Shown here in pieces: positions 6,318-10,233 of a stretch of 10,233 nucleotides of DNA (position 1 is its first letter; every line of letters begins with the position of its first letter). The stretch covers positions 1 through 10,233 of the forward strand of contig CAJYHD010000015.1 of the NCBI GenBank assembly GCA_913773715.1, given 5' to 3'. The notes under the pieces are model-generated. The model ran no database searches and was not told the origin of the DNA. It saw only the letters and a list, made by a program, of their open reading frames with translations. The position numbers and the translations under genes were made by a program. This DNA is from an uncultured Sphingobium sp. Its GTDB lineage: Bacteria > Pseudomonadota > Alphaproteobacteria > Sphingomonadales > Sphingomonadaceae.

Positions 6318-7990
6318 CGCCGAAGCTTTCACGCCGCGCACTTTTCCCCACCATGGCAGGCATGGGATGGGGCGGCGCCGGACTTCTTGCGGGGATGGTT
6401 GCCACCCAGGCGGGCGCGCAGCCCCTTGTCGATGCACCAGCGACCATATTGCCCTCTGGGGTCCACCGGGTCGAGGCCAATATCACTGTCCGTGGCGACC
6501 TGATGGTCCAGCCGGGTGCGACGATCGACATCGCGGCTGGCAAAAGCTTGACCCTGTTGGGCAGCCTGATCGCTCCCATCGCGCGTATTTTTACCGGAAG
6601 CGGCAGGGTTGATCTCAACCAGAGTCGTGTGGTGGAGGCACATCCCGAATGGTGGGGGGCCGCACCGGGCGATGGCGGAAAGGACAGCCTGCCAGCACTG
6701 GTGGCTTGTATCGCAGCGCATCCCGTTATGCGATTGTTGGGTGCGGACTACTTCCTGTCGGGCACTCTGGTGGTGGAGCGCCCGTCCTGCCGCATTATCG
6801 GTGCCGGTTACCGGGGAACGGAGGCCGGCCAGGGGACGCGGTTGATTGTCACGGACGGAAAGGCCGACGTCATGCGTGTCGGGCCAGCCAGCCGTCCGGC
6901 GATGGTCAATGCGTTTTTTCAGAACATCGAAATCCAGGGGCTCGCCCTGGCGCGGTCGGTTCCCGCGGATACGAGCGGAGGTGCCCGGCCCGCGGGTTTG
7001 CGCGCTCAGTTTCTGTTATTCGCTCATATCGAGGCGGTCAGCGCGGCTGAACACGCAGTCGGTTTTGTCGCACGCGGTCTCGTTCGGACCATCGTTGCGA
7101 ACTGCGTTGCCTTTCGTTCTCTGCCAGGACGCCAGGACGGGCAACCCTGGCGTGGTTTTCTGTTGGATGGGTCCGAGGATATCGGGCTGGCTGGCGGAAA
7201 TGCTTCGCTGTTTCTGACCGACTGCAACGCGACGATCGGCGGGGATCCGAAAGTAGCGGATGGGGTAGGACTCTTGCTGGATGGCGCGTTTGCCGACAGC
7301 TTTATCAGTGGATTCGAAACCGCCGGTGTCGAAACCGGCATTAGGGTTGATGGGCGGTCCGGAGCACTTGGCGAACGGGGGCGCAACGGCCATGTCAACC
7401 TGCATCTTACAATGCCCATCATCGACCAGTGCGGGGCAATTGGGATCGACATCCGTGACACCTCGGCCCATGCCTTGATCGACATCACCGAGGCCTATGT
7501 TGCCGTCGCTCCTTCCGCCGAAGCAGCGCTGCGGTTCGACCGGATGCGCGGTGCCGCAACGCTGACGGGGGGTCAATGCGTCGGCAACACCAACAGCGCT
7601 GCAGGCGGCCATGCCGCAGGGCTGTTGGCGAAGGACAGCAATGGCATACAGACCGCAGGGCTGAAGATTCTTGAGCATGCTCGGCCAGTCGTTATCGAGC
7701 GATCTGCTGGCTTATCCCTGCGGCTGCTGGTCGCCAATCCCACCTTCCGGTCACGTGATGCGGCGATCACGCTTAGTGACTGCACGGGCGGCATCGTCGC
7801 CCCCCTCATCATGGGTCAAGACAGGGCATTTGTTGCAGGTGTCAGGATCGGCGGAAAATCGACCCTGAGCATCGATGCGACAGGCATCATGCCATACGCT
7901 GTCGGTGGCAGCCAGCAGCGTATCCTGAACGATAGCCGTGCGCTGGTCATCCCCTCCCGAGAGGCCGGACTGGTCATCGAAGGTATTTGA
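6314..7990 (+). CDS. Tat-exported right-handed beta-helix protein (pectate-lyase-like fold), possible polysaccharide-modifying enzyme
   Basis: The protein has 558 residues. The N-terminus reads SRRALFP at 6-12, then a Gly/Ala-rich hydrophobic stretch and AGA|Q at 33-36, a Tat-type signal with twin Arg7-Arg8 and a signal-peptidase I site. The mature part starts with short beta repeats (ITVRGDLMVQPGATIDI, KSLTLLGSL), then HPEWWGAAPGDGGKDSLPAL at 110-129. That last segment resembles the E-W-G-A-x-GDG-x-x-D-x-x-A-L segment that opens the Pectate_lyase_3-type beta-helix in phage tailspikes and polysaccharide-acting proteins. The remainder is rich in Gly and alternating hydrophobic residues, as expected of coils. 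It could be a lyase, hydrolase, epimerase or structural binder of the exported polymer. I cannot assign catalytic residues. Its place between two GT-C genes in an export operon supports a periplasmic role. The stop overlaps the next ATG (TGATG). Confidence 0.65.
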   Translation: MTPKLSRRALFPTMAGMGWGGAGLLAGMVATQAGAQPLVDAPATILPSGVHRVEANITVRGDLMVQPGATIDIAAGKSLTLLGSLIAPIARIFTGSGRVDLNQSRVVEAHPEWWGAAPGDGGKDSLPALVACIAAHPVMRLLGADYFLSGTLVVERPSCRIIGAGYRGTEAGQGTRLIVTDGKADVMRVGPASRPAMVNAFFQNIEIQGLALARSVPADTSGGARPAGLRAQFLLFAHIEAVSAAEHAVGFVARGLVRTIVANCVAFRSLPGRQDGQPWRGFLLDGSEDIGLAGGNASLFLTDCNATIGGDPKVADGVGLLLDGAFADSFISGFETAGVETGIRVDGRSGALGERGRNGHVNLHLTMPIIDQCGAIGIDIRDTSAHALIDITEAYVAVAPSAEAALRFDRMRGAATLTGGQCVGNTNSAAGGHAAGLLAKDSNGIQTAGLKILEHARPVVIERSAGLSLRLLVANPTFRSRDAAITLSDCTGGIVAPLIMGQDRAFVAGVRIGGKSTLSIDATGIMPYAVGGSQQRILNDSRALVIPSREAGLVIEGI

Positions 7991-9624
7991 TGCACGCCTT
8001 TCGCGGCCGTTACGGCTGGTATTTTTTGGCGATCCTGGGGGGCGCGCTGGCGATGCGGCTGGCGACGATCGGTTTCGGCTTGCCCGCGCTTAACGATCCC
8101 GACGAACTCATGTTCGAAATGGGCGCGATCCGGATGCTGACCGGACCGACACTCAACCCCGGCTGGTTCGGTCATCCGGCCACGACGACCATCTACCTGC
8201 TTGCGATCATCGACATAGTGGTATGTGCGGGCGGTTGGCTGACGGGTCGGTTCGCTTCTCCGGATGCCTTTGCGCAGGCGGTATATGCTGACCCCAGCTG
8301 GGTCATTCTACCGGGCCGGATCGCGATGGCGCTTTTCGCTATCGCGACGATCTGGCTCACCGCGCGGCTGGCGGCACGCTTCTTCGGAGAGCGTACGGGA
8401 TTGATCGCCGCATTGCTCCTTGCCTTCAATCCCGTTCACATGGCCTGGTCGCAAATTATCCGTTCCGACATGATGGCCTGCGTTTTCATGCTGCTCTGTC
8501 TGGAAGCGGCCGCAGACATCGCCAAGCACGGGCGCTGGCGAGATCATGTTCGCGCTGCGTTGTGGCTGGGTCTAGCGATCGCCACGAAATGGCCGTTTGC
8601 CCTGTCGGCCATCGGTATCGCTGCGGCAACGGGGCTCGCCATCCGTTCCGGTGTGTTGGATAGTCGACGAGGATCGATCCGACTGGTTGCGACGGGGTCG
8701 ATGGCTATCGGTTTCCTATTTGCCATCTCGCCCTATCTGCTTCTCGCCTATCCTACCGTCATCGCCAATCTGCAAGGCGAAGGCCAGGCGCATCATCTGG
8801 GTGCGACCGGGGGTGGGTTTCTGGCAAATCTATGGTGGTATATCAGGACACCGCTGCTGTCCGGCTTCAGTATATTGGGCCTTGGGCTATTGGCACTGGG
8901 ATGCGCACGTTTGCCGCGGCATCGCGAGGCTTTTGCCCTACTGGCGCCAGTCGCCATCGGATTTGTCATCATATTGTGCGGCCAGCGACTCATCTGGGAA
9001 CGCTGGGCCCTGCCGCTCATGACGATCGGTGCGATCGTTGCGGCTCACGGGCTGACGATACTGACGACGTGGTTCGAGGGTCACGCTCGCAAGGATTGGG
9101 CACGCATCGTTCCCGCAGGCATATTGTGCCTGACCTTGGCCATGCTCGCCCAACACGCTTGGGCTGACGGGAAAGCCCGGATTCACGACACGCGACAGAT
9201 TGCCGCTGCTTGGGCTCGAAGCCATATTCCGCCAGGCAGTACGGTTCTCATCGAGCATTTCGCCTTCGATCTATTGGGACAACCTTGGCACTTCCTGTTT
9301 CCGATGGGGGATGCGGGGTGCGTCGACGCCGGCGCAATGCTGCATGGACGAATCCGCTACGCTACGATCGAACGAGCGCGTCGTGGCCGCTCCAACGTCG
9401 ACTATGGCACGGTTTCTCCCCAGAAGCGTGCCACCTGTCGAGCAGACTTCGCCCTCCTTACCCAGGCCGATCGTTATCGTGCCGAACGGGCCCAATTTCC
9501 AAGCGAATACGCCGCCTATCAGAGCCTTGAACATCACGGTCGCGTCGTAGCTGTCATCCGACCACTGCCCGACCAAAGCGGTGGGCCGGTGGTCACGATC
9601 ATGGATTTCAGACCGAATCATTAA
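7990..9624 (+). CDS. Polytopic GT-C glycosyltransferase, PMT_2/ArnT-like
   Basis: A 544-residue inner-membrane protein, probably transferring a sugar from a polyprenyl-phosphate donor to a periplasmic acceptor. The first loop carries the acidic NDPDE motif at 35-39, where PMT/ArnT enzymes keep their catalytic Asp. GHPATT at 61-66 corresponds to the HPP-type motif. RSDMM at 158-162 and GLAIATKWP match the R-x-D and later loop segments of the PMT_2 (GT39/GT83) family. About ten transmembrane helices occupy roughly 10-395. The last ~145 residues are soluble and probably periplasmic, including a Cys-containing segment and a strand-like end. AAGG at 7980-7983, 6 nt before ATG 7990, is a good ribosome site, and the start overlaps the upstream stop. 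It is the last gene of the operon. The acceptor could be polysaccharide, lipid A or protein; the context favours polysaccharide. Confidence 0.82.
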   Translation: MHAFRGRYGWYFLAILGGALAMRLATIGFGLPALNDPDELMFEMGAIRMLTGPTLNPGWFGHPATTTIYLLAIIDIVVCAGGWLTGRFASPDAFAQAVYADPSWVILPGRIAMALFAIATIWLTARLAARFFGERTGLIAALLLAFNPVHMAWSQIIRSDMMACVFMLLCLEAAADIAKHGRWRDHVRAALWLGLAIATKWPFALSAIGIAAATGLAIRSGVLDSRRGSIRLVATGSMAIGFLFAISPYLLLAYPTVIANLQGEGQAHHLGATGGGFLANLWWYIRTPLLSGFSILGLGLLALGCARLPRHREAFALLAPVAIGFVIILCGQRLIWERWALPLMTIGAIVAAHGLTILTTWFEGHARKDWARIVPAGILCLTLAMLAQHAWADGKARIHDTRQIAAAWARSHIPPGSTVLIEHFAFDLLGQPWHFLFPMGDAGCVDAGAMLHGRIRYATIERARRGRSNVDYGTVSPQKRATCRADFALLTQADRYRAERAQFPSEYAAYQSLEHHGRVVAVIRPLPDQSGGPVVTIMDFRPNH

Positions 9625-9719
9625 GATACGGGACGTTCGGTTCATCAGGGTCTGATCCAGCAAAGCTGGGCCGGTGCCCGCATCCACGTCAGTGGATCAA
9701 GCCCGAGAAACCGCCGCCC
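9625..9719. other. Convergent intergenic gap with a weak hairpin
   Basis: These 95 bp separate the end of the plus-strand operon from the end of the minus-strand regulator. The clearest structure is ATCCAC (9682-9687), loop GTCA, GTGGAT (9692-9697): a 6-bp stem with a 4-nt loop. It has no flanking T-run on either strand, so a bidirectional intrinsic terminator is possible but not shown. No tRNA, repeat or small ORF is recognisable. Confidence 0.3.
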
Positions 9720-10233
9720 TTAGTCCAACTCCTGCATCCATCCGTTCCAGCGGCGCGTGCCGGTCTCCACCGGGTCGCCGCGGTCTTGGCGGACGCGGGC
9801 GCGATAGGCGGCGGGGTCGATGCCCTGATCGGCCTGGAACGCGCGGACCAGCGCGGCCGCGCTGCCCAGCCCATAGGTTTGCGCCAGCGCGGCCAGATCG
9901 GGCTCCTCGGGCCGCTCCAGCGCGCGGCGGACCGCGTCGATGCGGCGACGCCTGACATGGCCCGCAATCCCGTCGCTGCGCTCGTAGAGCCGGTACAGCG
10001 TCGCGCGCGACACGCCGACCCCCTCGGCAATCGCCGCGCCGGTCAGATGGCGGTCGGCGATCTGGCGGTCGATCAGCTGTTCCACCGCCTCGCGGCGCAG
10101 ATGGTCCTGCCGCCGCGCCTCCACCCCCAGGTCGCGCGGGCCGCCCAGCGCTGATCGAGCTGCTGCCGACCGCGCTGGGCGGCAGCAGCTCGATCAGCGC
10201 ACGCGCGAACGCGCCGTCATGCCGGTCGTCGAG
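9720..10233 (-). pseudogene. AraC-family transcriptional regulator, apparently frameshifted, 5' end outside the window
   Basis: In one minus-strand frame ending at TAA (9722-9720) there is an AraC/XylS double helix-turn-helix domain. Counting from GTG 10124, the first helix-turn-helix is at about 28-48 (AIAEGVGVSRATLYRLYE), then a linker (RRRRIDAVRRAL), then the second at about 76-108 (LAQTYGLGSAAALVRAFQ, then GIDPAAYR). Upstream, the frame starting at 10233 reads GAFARALIELLPPSA, a plausible end of the N-terminal domain, but this frame is offset by one from the HTH frame. The HTH frame meets a TGA inside the same palindromic segment. Deleting 22 nt at 10149-10170 would join LLPPSA to LGGPRDLGVEARRQDHL in one frame. 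It is therefore either a real pseudogene or a sequence error. Alternatively, a short HTH-only protein could start at GTG 10124. Targets are unknown. It is convergent to the export operon, so it need not control it. Confidence 0.7.
10148..10200. repeat. Perfect 21-bp inverted repeat inside the AraC-like gene
   Basis: The arm at 10148-10168 (GCGCTGATCGAGCTGCTGCC plus G) is the exact reverse complement of 10180-10200, with an 11-nt spacer (10169-10179). An overlapping second inverted repeat joins 10140-10150 with 10173-10183 (11 bp). Removing 10149-10170 leaves a 20-nt perfect palindrome (CCGCCCAGCG followed by CGCTGGGCGG). The arrangement is what a template-switch at a palindrome would leave behind. 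Confidence 0.9.

Noticed and set aside
6046..6618. 190-aa minus-strand open frame spanning the GT-C/beta-helix junction
   Set aside because: Low-complexity Arg/Ala/Pro/Ser-rich translation typical of a shadow frame. It overlaps two real genes on the other strand.
7016..7678. 220-aa minus-strand open frame opposite the beta-helix gene
   Set aside because: It lies wholly antisense to a gene with a clear signal peptide and fold pattern. The translated sequence shows no domain, and long antisense frames are common in GC-rich DNA.
9560..9594. Inverted repeat GACCAC...GTGGTC near the end of the last operon gene, considered as a terminator
   Set aside because: It lies inside the coding sequence, the stem is only 6 bp with a 23-nt loop, and no T-run follows.
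9786..10154. 122-aa plus-strand open frame opposite the AraC-like gene
   Set aside because: Antisense to the clear double helix-turn-helix domain, and its translation is compositionally biased with no motif.
1..10233. CRISPR arrays, tRNA/rRNA genes, insertion sequences, phage attachment sites
   Set aside because: No regularly spaced repeats, cloverleaf-like segments, transposase motifs or terminal inverted repeats were seen; the only long perfect repeat is the one at 10148-10200.

Overview
The window looks like chromosome from a GC-rich alphaproteobacterium, most likely a sphingomonad. This rests on GC-biased codons, a multi-SLBB outer-membrane polysaccharide exporter of the kind seen in sphingomonad polysaccharide loci, and a chain-length protein without a fused kinase. 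The taxon is an inference; no rRNA or other marker is present.

Layout: (1) 1-357 is the 3' end of a sugar-nucleotide epimerase/dehydratase (extended SDR). (2) After a 79-115 bp gap, seven plus-strand genes run from about 473 to 9624. Every junction is either an overlap (ATGA or TGATG) or a 1-nt gap, so this is one tightly coupled operon. In order they encode an outer-membrane polysaccharide export (OPX, Wza/GumB-like) protein, a Wzz-type polysaccharide co-polymerase (PCP) without a kinase domain, a GtrB/DPM1-type GT2 glycosyltransferase with two membrane segments, a GtrA-family small membrane protein, a polytopic protein resembling GT-C (GT87/DUF2029) glycosyltransferases, a Tat-signal protein with a predicted right-handed beta-helix, and a polytopic PMT_2/ArnT-like GT-C glycosyltransferase. 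(3) A 95-bp gap follows, in which two genes converge. (4) 9720-10233 on the minus strand holds the 3' part of an AraC-family regulator whose HTH domain is in a different frame from the upstream coding sequence.

How the genes may work together (inference): the GT2 protein would charge undecaprenyl phosphate with a sugar, and the GtrA protein would help move it across the inner membrane. One or both GT-C enzymes would then transfer the sugar in the periplasm onto a nascent polysaccharide. The PCP and OPX proteins would form the export conduit, and the Tat-exported beta-helix protein could bind, trim or epimerise the chain. No Wzx flippase, recognisable Wzy polymerase, initiating phosphoglycosyltransferase or BY-kinase is visible in the window, so the system is incomplete here or relies on genes outside it.

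The most unusual DNA-level signal is at the right edge. A 21-bp perfect inverted repeat with an 11-nt loop (10148-10200) sits inside the AraC-like gene. Deleting 22 nt (10149-10170) would restore one continuous reading frame with a natural-looking linker before the HTH. This looks like a templated insertion at a palindrome, or a sequencing/assembly artefact. Base composition also changes sharply near 9.7 kb, from about 53-67% GC in hand-counted operon samples to about 73-78% in the regulator.
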